A stretch of DNA of 8,823 nt, taken from contig JAVWHX010000079.1 of the NCBI GenBank assembly GCA_036639875.1, positions 1 through 8,823 on the forward strand, in the 5' to 3' direction. Positions 1 through 6,935 of this stretch are shown piece after piece (position 1 is the stretch's first letter; each line of letters starts with the position of its first letter). Source of the stretch: JAVWHX01 sp036639875. GTDB taxonomy: Bacteria; Bacillota_I; Bacilli_A; Erysipelotrichales; Coprobacillaceae. A model generated the notes under the pieces. It did not search any database. It was not told the origin of the DNA and saw only the letters and a program-made list of their open reading frames with translations. The position numbers and the translations under genes are program-made.

Positions 1-469
1 AATTGACTTTGGCGTTTTGATTGAGCCAGCTAATATTTCTAAATATGATTTTATAAAACTCCCTACAACAGATACATGGGGATTACTTATGCGAAAAGAT
101 AATGCCCTTGCATCAATTGATAAAATAACTCCTGATATTATAAAAAACCGACCACTTATTTGTTCAAACCAAGAAATGGTAAGAAACGAAATATCTGGTT
201 GGTTAGGTAAAGATTTTAATACTTTAAATATTGTTGCTACATACAATCTTATCTATAATGCTGCTTTACTTGTTGAGGAGAATGTTGGATACGCTTTAAC
301 TTTAGATAAACTTGTCAATACTGAATGTAATAGTCATCTTTGTTTTAGACCACTAGAACCAAAGTTAGAAGTAGGGTTAACAATTGTTTGGAAAAGATAT
401 CAAGTTTTTTCTAAAGCTTCACAATTGTTTATTGAGGAATTACAGAAGAAGTTTTCTTCTGTGGGTTAG
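1..469 (+). CDS. LysR-family transcriptional regulator, C-terminal part (5' truncated by window edge)
   Basis: This is the ligand-binding half of a LysR-type DNA-binding regulator. The reading frame is open from base 2 and the gene starts before the window, so the N-terminal winged HTH is not seen. The visible protein begins IDFGVLIEP, followed by a KYDFIKLP segment and DTWGLLMRKDNALA. It continues with a 'PLICS' strand and a late EENVGYALTLDKLV helix. This is the usual order of the periplasmic-binding-like effector domain of LysR proteins, where an effector binds between two lobes. An internal TTG at base 17 is not a credible start, because homologous sequence continues upstream of it. The gene is followed after 9 bp by the AraC-type regulator, so the two are probably co-transcribed. 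The effector and targets cannot be read from the sequence. Confidence 0.85.
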   Translation, partial: IDFGVLIEPANISKYDFIKLPTTDTWGLLMRKDNALASIDKITPDIIKNRPLICSNQEMVRNEISGWLGKDFNTLNIVATYNLIYNAALLVEENVGYALTLDKLVNTECNSHLCFRPLEPKLEVGLTIVWKRYQVFSKASQLFIEELQKKFSSVG

Positions 470-472
470 GAG
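468..472 (+). promoter_or_regulatory. Shine-Dalgarno site of the AraC-type gene, overlapping the LysR stop codon
   Basis: AGGAG lies 6 nt before the ATG at 479 and shares bases with the TAG stop (467-469) of the LysR gene. This fixes the AraC start and suggests translational coupling of the two regulators. Confidence 0.75.
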
Positions 473-478
473 TTATAT

Positions 479-1675
479 ATGATTGATAATAAACAACATT
501 TAATTGAGCTGTTACCTACATTATATGATTCTTTAAACTTACCTATCTTTCTTTTAGATGAAAACAAAAACATCATAAACTCTACTCCTCAGTTTTTCAG
601 ATTTAAAACTGATTACTTTGTTGATATATTAAATAATGATAACTTTCTAACATATAAAGTTTATTCCCATTTTACTTATCGCTCTATTTATACATTCTTT
701 GCTTGTTCATTAGAAGATATTCATTATGTTTGTATTGGCCCTTATCTTACGAATGAGTTTACAAAAAAAGATAGTCCTTCCTCTTTAGAATTTACCAAAT
801 TTATTACATCACAATATACAATTAATGATTTTATTAACCTTCCTGTTGTGAGTGCTAATATAGGAAAAAATATTTCACTTATTTATCAATTAGTAACAAA
901 TCAAACAATTACAAGAGAAGAATTAAAAATGCATTATACTATGCCCATAACTACCGAACCCTTTGTTCAAGATTCTATTGATGATCAATTATTCCAACTA
1001 AGAGAAAACCATCTTTCAGAATTTAGTTACGCTCAAGAACAAAAGATGATTAAAGCTATTAAAGAGGGAAAGAGTGTTGATGCAAGATTACTTATCTATG
1101 AGTTTATAAACTCCAGATCAGTTCATAAATTATCTGATACACCTATGACTTCAACAAAATACTATTTAGTAGCTGCTATCACGATTTTCACGCGTACTGT
1201 TATAGATGCAGGTGTCCCAGTTTCTAAAGCGTATTTTACAAGTGATATCTATATTAATAAAATTGATGGTTGTAGCTCCCATCAAAAACTATATGATATA
1301 TTAAATGATGCTATTGTGGATTTTACCCGTTTGGTCAAACGATATCGTGATTTACAAAATCCACTTTGGGTGAAAACATGTAAAGATTATATCTCTAAAA
1401 ATCTTCATCAAAAAATCACATTAGATGATTTATCACAAGTTGTTTCTATGAGTCCACAATATCTTTCAGTACAGTTTAAAAAAATTACGGGTATTTCTAT
1501 TAAAGAATATATTAATAAGCATAAGATTCAAGAAGCCCAATTTTTATTAAAGAATTCTGCTTATTCATTAAGTGAAATTTCAATCATATTAAACTATGCC
1601 ACACCAAGTCATTTGAGTAAAACATTTAAAGAGGTTACTGGTAAAACACCATTAGAATACAAAAACAGCAAATAA
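479..1675 (+). CDS. AraC/YesN-family transcriptional regulator
   Basis: This is a 398-residue transcription regulator. The C-terminal AraC DNA-binding domain spans about residues 295-398. It has a first HTH (ITLDDLSQVVSMSPQYLS, from about 313), the hallmark FKKITGISIKEYI link, and a second HTH (SLSEISIILNYATPSHLSKTFKE, from about 363) ending in GKTPLEY. The N-terminal about 160 residues include a PAS/PocR-like 'LPIFLLDENKNII' strand and probably sense a ligand. Residues about 180-290 (EQKMIKAIKEGKSVDARLLI, then GVPVSKAYFTSDIYINKID) match the helical linker of Firmicute YesN-like regulators, often found near sugar-PTS genes. It sits convergent to the beta-glucoside operon, 50 bp away, so control of that operon is plausible but inferred. 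The ATG at 479 has a good Shine-Dalgarno site. The family call is firm and the target is not. Confidence 0.9.
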   Translation: MIDNKQHLIELLPTLYDSLNLPIFLLDENKNIINSTPQFFRFKTDYFVDILNNDNFLTYKVYSHFTYRSIYTFFACSLEDIHYVCIGPYLTNEFTKKDSPSSLEFTKFITSQYTINDFINLPVVSANIGKNISLIYQLVTNQTITREELKMHYTMPITTEPFVQDSIDDQLFQLRENHLSEFSYAQEQKMIKAIKEGKSVDARLLIYEFINSRSVHKLSDTPMTSTKYYLVAAITIFTRTVIDAGVPVSKAYFTSDIYINKIDGCSSHQKLYDILNDAIVDFTRLVKRYRDLQNPLWVKTCKDYISKNLHQKITLDDLSQVVSMSPQYLSVQFKKITGISIKEYINKHKIQEAQFLLKNSAYSLSEISIILNYATPSHLSKTFKEVTGKTPLEYKNSK

Positions 1676-1703
1676 GGAGCACAATGTGCTCCTTAAGTTT
1701 TTT
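1673..1703 (+). terminator. Intrinsic terminator of the LysR-AraC unit, possibly bidirectional
   Basis: A perfect 10-bp stem (TAAGGAGCAC with GTGCTCCTTA, 3-nt loop) is followed by AG and six T at 1698-1703. The left arm starts with the AraC stop codon TAA (1673-1675). Read on the minus strand the same hairpin is followed by ATTTGCTGTTTTTG, a weaker U-rich tail. It may therefore also end the oppositely oriented sugar operon, whose last gene stops at 1726 and has no other clear terminator. Confidence 0.85.
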
Positions 1704-1725
1704 ACAATTTGGGAGGTTTTAAAAA

Positions 1726-2610
1726 TTATAAATCTTTTGCTTTTATATAATGTTGATAAGCCCCAATAAGATTAGCATCATTACCAAATTCACATTTATA
1801 AATTTCAGCATAAGGAAATTCAATAGGGATCTTTGCATAAAACTCTTTTTGAGCTTTTTTTATACCTTCAATAAATAATGGATTAGAACTAATGCCACCA
1901 CCTATACAAATTCTTTGAGGATCTAGAAGACATTGAATATTATGAAGTTGTACAACAATATCATAACAAAACTCTTCAAATATTTTCATACTTTCTTCAT
2001 CATTTCTTTCTACCCATGAAAAAACTTCTTTTCCATCTTCATCCGATATTCCTTTTACTTCAGCAATCCTTTGAATCAAATTCACTGTTCCACATCGAGC
2101 ACCCCAAGCTGCATGAGTTCCATACTTTCTCATATCCTTTGTCATTAAAACACTGACCTCACCAGCAATCAGATGACTACCCTTATAGATGTCTCCATTC
2201 ATAATAATTCCACCACCTATACCAGTTCCAAAAGTCAACACAATTCCTTTTTCAATGCCCTGCATATTCCCTTTACTTAATTCAGCCATCGCTGCACAAC
2301 GTGCATCATTTTCTAACTCAATAGGAAGTTGAAATCTTTCTTCCCATTGTTGAATATAACAATGATCATGATAACGTAAACTTCCTCCAGCAAATATATA
2401 CTTTCTTTTAACATCAATGACACCTGGTAAAGAGAAAGCTATTCCTTCAACATGGGAAGACAATTCACTTAAAACATTTTCAATTGCCTTTAAAAAGTTT
2501 TCTTGATTATCCCTAGGAGTTGATACTTTTCCTTGAGTCATTATAATATCTTTATGAATTTCCGCATATTTGATAAAGGTTCCTCCAACATCAAATACAG
2601 CTATACTCAT
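1726..2610 (-). CDS. ROK-family sugar kinase (glucokinase or beta-glucoside kinase-like)
   Basis: This 294-residue cytoplasmic kinase of the ROK family is the last gene of the operon. It shows the phosphate-1 motif DVGGT (7-11), the ENDARCAA segment with the presumed catalytic Asp102, the GTGIGGG phosphate loop (128-134) and the adenosine motif IGGGIS (236-241). The usual ExGH motif is degraded to E151-V-S, and the CxCGxxGCxE zinc cluster of typical ROK glucokinases is absent. A WGARCGTVNLIQRI segment sits in its place. This matches the zinc-less ROK branch found beside phospho-beta-glucosidases. The ATG overlaps the preceding GH1 stop as ATGA and has only a weak GGTGAAG ribosome site, so translation is probably coupled. 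The likely role is phosphorylating the sugar released by the GH1 enzymes, or unphosphorylated beta-glucosides. Substrate is inferred. Confidence 0.85.
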   Translation of the reverse strand: MSIAVFDVGGTFIKYAEIHKDIIMTQGKVSTPRDNQENFLKAIENVLSELSSHVEGIAFSLPGVIDVKRKYIFAGGSLRYHDHCYIQQWEERFQLPIELENDARCAAMAELSKGNMQGIEKGIVLTFGTGIGGGIIMNGDIYKGSHLIAGEVSVLMTKDMRKYGTHAAWGARCGTVNLIQRIAEVKGISDEDGKEVFSWVERNDEESMKIFEEFCYDIVVQLHNIQCLLDPQRICIGGGISSNPLFIEGIKKAQKEFYAKIPIEFPYAEIYKCEFGNDANLIGAYQHYIKAKDL

Positions 2611-4058
2611 AGTTCTTCACCATTTGTGGCAATAACTTTCTTATACCAATCAAATGATTTTTTCTTATACCTTTTTAATGTTCCTTGACCTTCATCATCC
2701 ATATCTACATAAACAAGTCCATATCTTTTCTTCATTTCTCCAGTCCCTGCAGAAACAAGATCAATACATCCCCATGGTGTATAGCCCATTAAATCAACTC
2801 CATCATCTTCAATAGCTTTTTTCATTTCAACAATATGGTCCTTCATATACTCAATACGATAATCATCTTCCACAGTATTATTAATGAGTTCATCATTAGC
2901 CCCTAAACCATTTTCTACAATAAATAAAGGTTTTTGATATCTATCCCATAAAAGATTTAAAGATATTCTCATTCCTAATGGATCAATTGGCCATTTCCAT
3001 TCACTCACTTTTAAATAAGGATTAAAGACTAGATTTAAACCATTACCAAATGATGACTTTGCATCTTCTCTTGTAGTAACAACTCCAGAATTATAGTAAC
3101 TAAATCCTATATAATCAACACAACCATCTTTTAAAATTTGATCATCATTAATTTCTTTTTTTATTTCTATATTTGATTGTTCTAATTGTTTTAATACATA
3201 TGAAGGATAATAACCACGACATTGAACATCAGAGAAGAAATATTTTAATCTTCTAGAAATCTTCATTTCCATTTCAATATCTTTTGGATTACATGTTTCT
3301 GGGTAAGTTAAGATATTCGCCAACATCATACCTATTTGATTATCCTTATCAATTTCATGTCCTAACTTAACAGCCAATGCACTTGCTATAAAAATATGAT
3401 GAATAGCTTGATAATATTTTTGTTCAGTTAGTTCATGCACACCTAATGTATCATAATGACGTAATAAATTAATTTCATTAAATGTCATCCAATATTTCAC
3501 TTTGCCTTTATAACGTTTAAACATTGTTTCACAATACTTTATATAGCATTCTATTGTTTCTCTAGATAGCCAACCATTATAATGTTCTGCTAAGTAGATT
3601 GGCATATCAAAATGATTCATAGTTACAACAGGTTCTATTCCATACTTTATACATTCATCAAAAACATCTTCATAAAACTTCAATCCTTCTTCATTAACTT
3701 CACCTATTCCGTTAGGATAAATACGTGTCCATGATGTAGACATTCTAAAACATTTAAATCCCATTTCAGCCATCAATGCAATATCTTCTTTGTAATGACC
3801 ATAAAAGTCTACTGCTTTATGACTTGGATAATACATTTCTCTATCAAGTGTTGCTGTATAATCATGAGGGATACTCTCACCAGCATGTAAGTATTGAACT
3901 TTACTATCTTTATCTAGAAAACTATGTTTTCTTTTACGTGTCATTGAACCATTTGTTTTTGTATCAGAAGTGGCTAGCCCTCTACCGCCTTGATTATATC
4001 CACCTTCATATTGGTTAGCCGCAGTTGCTCCACCCCATAAAAAATTTTCTTTTAACAT
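2607..4058 (-). CDS. GH1 6-phospho-beta-glucosidase (second paralogue in the operon)
   Basis: This 483-residue family GH1 TIM-barrel enzyme should hydrolyse PTS-imported phospho-beta-glucosides in the cytoplasm. The N-terminal signature FLWGGATAANQYEGG is present. The acid/base is Glu195 in TFNEIN and the nucleophile is Glu382 in VENGLG. The phosphate-site region reads W429-GCIDLVSAGTGEMKKRYG, with Ser436, Lys444 and Tyr446 as candidates for the phosphate-binding S-K-Y set typical of 6-phospho-glycosidases. Compared with the neighbouring paralogue it carries extra, basic residues at about 37-72 (SMTRKRKHSF and after) near the active-site entrance. It also has SEWKWPIDP where the neighbour has SEWGWQIDP. 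These changes suggest a different substrate range. An AGAGGTT ribosome site supports the ATG at 4058. It overlaps the ROK kinase gene by 4 bp. Confidence 0.93.
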   Translation of the reverse strand: MLKENFLWGGATAANQYEGGYNQGGRGLATSDTKTNGSMTRKRKHSFLDKDSKVQYLHAGESIPHDYTATLDREMYYPSHKAVDFYGHYKEDIALMAEMGFKCFRMSTSWTRIYPNGIGEVNEEGLKFYEDVFDECIKYGIEPVVTMNHFDMPIYLAEHYNGWLSRETIECYIKYCETMFKRYKGKVKYWMTFNEINLLRHYDTLGVHELTEQKYYQAIHHIFIASALAVKLGHEIDKDNQIGMMLANILTYPETCNPKDIEMEMKISRRLKYFFSDVQCRGYYPSYVLKQLEQSNIEIKKEINDDQILKDGCVDYIGFSYYNSGVVTTREDAKSSFGNGLNLVFNPYLKVSEWKWPIDPLGMRISLNLLWDRYQKPLFIVENGLGANDELINNTVEDDYRIEYMKDHIVEMKKAIEDDGVDLMGYTPWGCIDLVSAGTGEMKKRYGLVYVDMDDEGQGTLKRYKKKSFDWYKKVIATNGEEL

Positions 4059-4063
4059 AATTT

Positions 4064-4070
4064 AACCTCT
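4064..4070 (-). promoter_or_regulatory. Shine-Dalgarno site of the second GH1 gene
   Basis: On the minus strand AGAGGTT lies 5 nt before the ATG at 4058. It gives this gene independent ribosome entry, unlike the overlapping gene downstream. Confidence 0.7.
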
Positions 4071-4083
4071 TTTCTTTATATAA

Positions 4084-4109
4084 AGGATTTATAGAAAACT
4101 ATAAATCCT
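4084..4109 (-). promoter_or_regulatory. Intercistronic hairpin between the two GH1 genes
   Basis: Eleven perfect base pairs (AGGATTTATAG with CTATAAATCCT) close a four-base loop, UUUU in the mRNA. The stem spans the stop codon of the first GH1 gene (TAG, 4099-4101) and ends 25 nt before the start of the next. The sequence after it (TTATATAAAG) has no U-tract, so it is not a standard intrinsic terminator. A role in mRNA processing, 3' protection of the upstream EIIC-GH1 message, or partial attenuation of the distal genes is inferred. Confidence 0.6.
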
Positions 4110-5511
4110 CACCATTTGATGTTATGACTTTTTTATACCAATAAAAAGATTTCTTCTTTGTTCTTTTTAAAGTTCCATTTCCTTCATTATCTTTATCTAC
4201 ATAAATGAAACCATAACGTTTTTTCATTTCACCAGTACCTGCTGATACTAAATCAATACAACCCCATGGTGTATAACCAATCAATTCTACCCCATCATCA
4301 AGTACTGCTTTTTTCATTTCAATAATATGTTGTTTAAGATACTCAATACGATAATCATCTTCTACATAATTGTTTTCATCAGCAATATCGTTATATCCAA
4401 GTCCATTCTCTACAATAAATAAAGGCAATTCATATCTTTCGTATAAAAGATTCATAGTATGTCTTAATCCTTTAGGATCAATTTGCCAACCCCATTCACT
4501 AGATTCTAAATGAGGATTCTTTACACCAGTCACAATATTACCACCTGCCTTGGTAGTTGTATTATCTCTTGATGCCGTTGTAGATGAATAATATGAGAAT
4601 CCAATATAATCAACAGTTCCTTCTTTTAGTTCTTGCAAATCATTCTCTTCAATAACTATCTTTATCCCTTTATCTTTTGCTTTTTGAATAGCATAAGCAG
4701 GATAATGTCCACGACATTGAACATCAGTAAAGAATAAAGTTCCCATTCTCCATCTTTCTTCTGCTAATAAAACATCATCAGGATGTGATGTAAGTGGATA
4801 AGATGTTGTTGTTAAAACCATACAACCAATCTTATTATCTTTATCAATACTATGTCCTAACTTAACTGCTCTTGCACTTGCTAAAAATTGGTGATGAGCT
4901 GCTTGAACACTTCTAACTTTAAAATCATCTCTATCTCTACCAATAACACCGGCAACCTCTGGCATAAATAAGACTGAATTAATTTCGTTAAACGTCATCC
5001 AATATCTGACTTTTCCTTTATATCTTTTAAAAATAACTTCACAGAAGTGAACATAGAAATCAACTAGTTTTCTATTTGACCAACCATTATACTTTTCTAC
5101 TAAATATAATGGCATTTCGTAATGAGATATTGTAACAACTGGTTCCATACCATATTTAATCATTTCATTAAACATATCATCATAATATTTCAAACCTTCT
5201 TCATTAGGTATTTCTTCATCCCCTTTAGGGAAAATTCTTGTCCACGCTATAGAAGTTCTAAAGCATTTAAATCCCATTTCTGCAAACAAAGCAATATCTT
5301 CTTTATAATGGTGATAAAAATCAATACCTTCATGATTAGGATAATAAACTCCATCTTGAATCCCTGGCGTAAAACTTCTAGATACACCTTTACTCCCAGC
5401 AGTCGCTACATCCATAATAGATAAGCCTTTGTTACCTTCTAAATAAGCCCCTTCACATTGGTTAGCAGCAACAGCTCCACCCCATAAGAAATCTTTACTC
5501 AACTGCTTCAT
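4099..5511 (-). CDS. bglA: GH1 6-phospho-beta-glucosidase (first paralogue in the operon)
   Basis: This 470-residue GH1 enzyme is predicted to cleave 6-phospho-beta-glucosides such as cellobiose-6-phosphate to glucose-6-phosphate plus glucose or aglycone. The N-terminus has FLWGGAVAANQCEGAY. The acid/base is Glu176 in TFNEIN and the nucleophile is Glu368 in VENGLG. The C-terminal GCIDLVSAGTGEMKKRYG places Ser423, Lys431 and Tyr433 as the likely phosphate-binding residues. Sequence and length are those of standard Firmicute BglA-type enzymes. The GSKGVSRSFTPGIQDGVYYP loop is short where the adjacent paralogue is extended. The ATG at 5511 is supported by GGAGG at 5521-5525, inside the end of the EIIC gene, giving a 17-bp overlap and probable translational coupling to the permease. 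The family is certain; the exact phospho-sugar is inferred. Confidence 0.94.
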   Translation of the reverse strand: MKQLSKDFLWGGAVAANQCEGAYLEGNKGLSIMDVATAGSKGVSRSFTPGIQDGVYYPNHEGIDFYHHYKEDIALFAEMGFKCFRTSIAWTRIFPKGDEEIPNEEGLKYYDDMFNEMIKYGMEPVVTISHYEMPLYLVEKYNGWSNRKLVDFYVHFCEVIFKRYKGKVRYWMTFNEINSVLFMPEVAGVIGRDRDDFKVRSVQAAHHQFLASARAVKLGHSIDKDNKIGCMVLTTTSYPLTSHPDDVLLAEERWRMGTLFFTDVQCRGHYPAYAIQKAKDKGIKIVIEENDLQELKEGTVDYIGFSYYSSTTASRDNTTTKAGGNIVTGVKNPHLESSEWGWQIDPKGLRHTMNLLYERYELPLFIVENGLGYNDIADENNYVEDDYRIEYLKQHIIEMKKAVLDDGVELIGYTPWGCIDLVSAGTGEMKKRYGFIYVDKDNEGNGTLKRTKKKSFYWYKKVITSNGEDL

Positions 5512-6793
5512 GTTGTGATGCCTCCAATGCTAATCTTTCCTCTTCAACTGCTTTTTTATCAGCAATTCTAAAGAATGGATAATACATGATTGTATTGACA
5601 ACCAATAAGATAAGCACCATGATTAATAGTGAAACTCCTCCAGCTAAGATAGCTTTCACAAAGAATGGTGTTGTCCATGGTAATAAAGCCATTGTTGGAT
5701 TATAAGCAAAAGTAAATATATTTGTTGCAAACAACCCAACTAACCCCATAACAACATTACAGAATACCATTGGTACAAAGAAAATTGGATTTAGCATTAC
5801 TGGCATACCAAATATCAATGGTTCATTAATATTAAATAAGTTAGGCAAGAAAGCAAGTTTTAACATCTTTTTATATCTTTCACTCTTAGCTGTAAGCATT
5901 GAAAGACATAAACCTAATGTATTTCCATTTCCTCCAAAGGCAGCAAAGAATGAGACTAATGAAATTGTTAAATAAGTAATAGGGCGACCTGCTTGTAAAT
6001 CAGCAATATTTGTCATCATAATTGTCATTGCTAAAGGTGTAAAAGGTCCATAAACTGTATTTGGATGAATTCCAAAGAACCATAATAAATTAGCAACAAA
6101 GTATAATAAGAATATTGTTGGTAAAGATAATCCAATTTTAAGAATAAATCCTCCAATTGTTTGTTCAAAGAATGCAAACATATTTCCAAATTGTGTATAA
6201 CCAAATCCAACTCTAACTAAGAAAGCAAATGTAACAATTATCATTGCAATAAACATAGGTGATAATGATTCACTAACCATTGCTGGTACACCTTCTGGCA
6301 TTTTAAATGTTAAACCTTTAGAAGATAACCAATCATATAAACGCGCAACAAGTAACGCAACAATTAAACCTACTAAAATACCACTACCACCTAAATAACT
6401 GATAGCGAAGGCAGTCACATCGCCCTCTTTCCCAGCAACAGTTTGTGGCATTAAAATCAAGAAACTTAGTAATGATAAAAATCCACAAGCAATAGCACTT
6501 CTGTTTTTTCTCTTTGCATAACAATATCCAATTGAGAATACAACATACAATGCAATAATATTCATACTCGCATTCAAAACTGCATCAAAGTGAACTTTTA
6601 ATCCAGTTTGTGTTAACCAATCCATATATGATTGAATTGGTAAATTACCCAAAATTGCAAATAAAGCAATTCCAAATGTGATTGGACCAGTTCTCATGAA
6701 TCCTTCTGCAATTGATTGAATAGTATCACTATCATTCATCTTTTGAGCAATTGGACCAATGAAACGATCTAAAAATACTTCTAATTTTTTCAT
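5495..6793 (-). CDS. celB: PTS lactose/cellobiose-family sugar transporter subunit EIIC
   Basis: This 432-residue integral membrane protein is the substrate-translocating EIIC of the Lac/Cel PTS family. Many hydrophobic segments follow an N-terminal MKKLEVFLDRFIGPIA. Family hallmarks are FFGIHPNTVYGP (His243 in this numbering), FGGNGNTLGLCLSML, and NINEPLIFGMPVMLNP with Glu324. In the structurally known chitobiose EIIC, His and Glu at equivalent motifs bind the sugar. The frame extends 10 codons upstream to a TTG, but the ATG at 6793 is preferred because GGAGGAGA sits 5 nt before it and the family starts here. There is no EIIA or EIIB domain or gene in the window, so phosphorelay partners must be encoded elsewhere. 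As first gene of the operon it likely sets the operon's substrate, a beta-glucoside such as cellobiose (inferred). Confidence 0.93.
   Translation of the reverse strand: MKKLEVFLDRFIGPIAQKMNDSDTIQSIAEGFMRTGPITFGIALFAILGNLPIQSYMDWLTQTGLKVHFDAVLNASMNIIALYVVFSIGYCYAKRKNRSAIACGFLSLLSFLILMPQTVAGKEGDVTAFAISYLGGSGILVGLIVALLVARLYDWLSSKGLTFKMPEGVPAMVSESLSPMFIAMIIVTFAFLVRVGFGYTQFGNMFAFFEQTIGGFILKIGLSLPTIFLLYFVANLLWFFGIHPNTVYGPFTPLAMTIMMTNIADLQAGRPITYLTISLVSFFAAFGGNGNTLGLCLSMLTAKSERYKKMLKLAFLPNLFNINEPLIFGMPVMLNPIFFVPMVFCNVVMGLVGLFATNIFTFAYNPTMALLPWTTPFFVKAILAGGVSLLIMVLILLVVNTIMYYPFFRIADKKAVEEERLALEASQHEAVE
5521..5525 (-). promoter_or_regulatory. Shine-Dalgarno site of the first GH1 gene, inside EIIC
   Basis: GGAGG on the minus strand lies 9 nt before the ATG at 5511. 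It is embedded in the last codons of the EIIC gene and decides the overlapping start. Confidence 0.8.
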
Positions 6794-6798
6794 AATTC

Positions 6799-6806
6799 TC
6801 TCCTCC
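6799..6806 (-). promoter_or_regulatory. Shine-Dalgarno site that decides the EIIC start
   Basis: GGAGGAGA on the minus strand ends 5 nt before the ATG at 6793. It is a near-perfect match to the anti-Shine-Dalgarno sequence. The longer frame from the TTG at 6823 would place this site inside the coding region and has no comparable site of its own. Confidence 0.85.
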
Positions 6807-6827
6807 ATTATTTTTAATAACAACCAT

Positions 6828-6859
6828 ATTATAATTTATACTTATTTTATATTTATCAA
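6828..6859 (-). promoter_or_regulatory. Candidate promoter of the beta-glucoside operon
   Basis: A perfect -10 hexamer TATAAT (6833-6828, minus strand) would start transcription near 6821, leaving a leader of about 28 nt before the EIIC ATG. The best upstream element, TTGATA at 6859-6854, is 20 bp away instead of 17; at 17 bp there is only ATAAAT. The poor -35 fits a promoter that needs an activator. The region is very AT-rich, so false -10 matches are likely. Confidence 0.45.
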
Positions 6860-6882
6860 AAAATAAATTTTTATATCAAAAA
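6854..6882 (-). repeat. Direct repeat TTTTTGATA x2, 20-bp period, upstream of the operon promoter
   Basis: The 9-mer TTTTTGATA occurs at 6882-6874 and again at 6862-6854 on the minus strand, exactly 20 bp apart. That is about two helical turns and places both copies on one DNA face. The proximal copy overlaps the -35 region. AraC-family activators commonly bind direct repeats in this arrangement, so this is a candidate operator. AT-richness makes chance repeats possible. Confidence 0.35.
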
Positions 6883-6890
6883 TTATATCA

Positions 6891-6935
6891 TAAAACAAAA
6901 AAATGAAAGAGATGTTTTGGGGAAACATCTCTTTC
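6891..6935 (-). terminator. Intrinsic terminator downstream of tdk
   Basis: A perfect 13-bp stem (GAAAGAGATGTTT with AAACATCTCTTTC, loop of five) is followed on the minus strand by ATTTTTTTGTTTTA. It is a textbook terminator for transcripts coming leftward from tdk. It lies about 100 nt after the tdk stop and about 110 nt before the EIIC start, so it insulates the sugar operon. It could alternatively act as an attenuator if a transcript begins between 6936 and 7033. Confidence 0.85.

Noticed and set aside
3776..4018. Open frame on the + strand
   Set aside because: It lies fully antisense to the N-terminal part of a well-supported GH1 gene and encodes a Tyr/Leu-rich composition typical of an antisense shadow.
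5122..5424. Open frame on the + strand
   Set aside because: It is antisense to the first GH1 gene, has no ribosome site and shows no recognisable domain.
6794..6823. TTG start extending EIIC by 10 residues
   Set aside because: The strong GGAGGAGA site and family N-terminus support the ATG at 6793; the extension overlaps the ribosome site itself.
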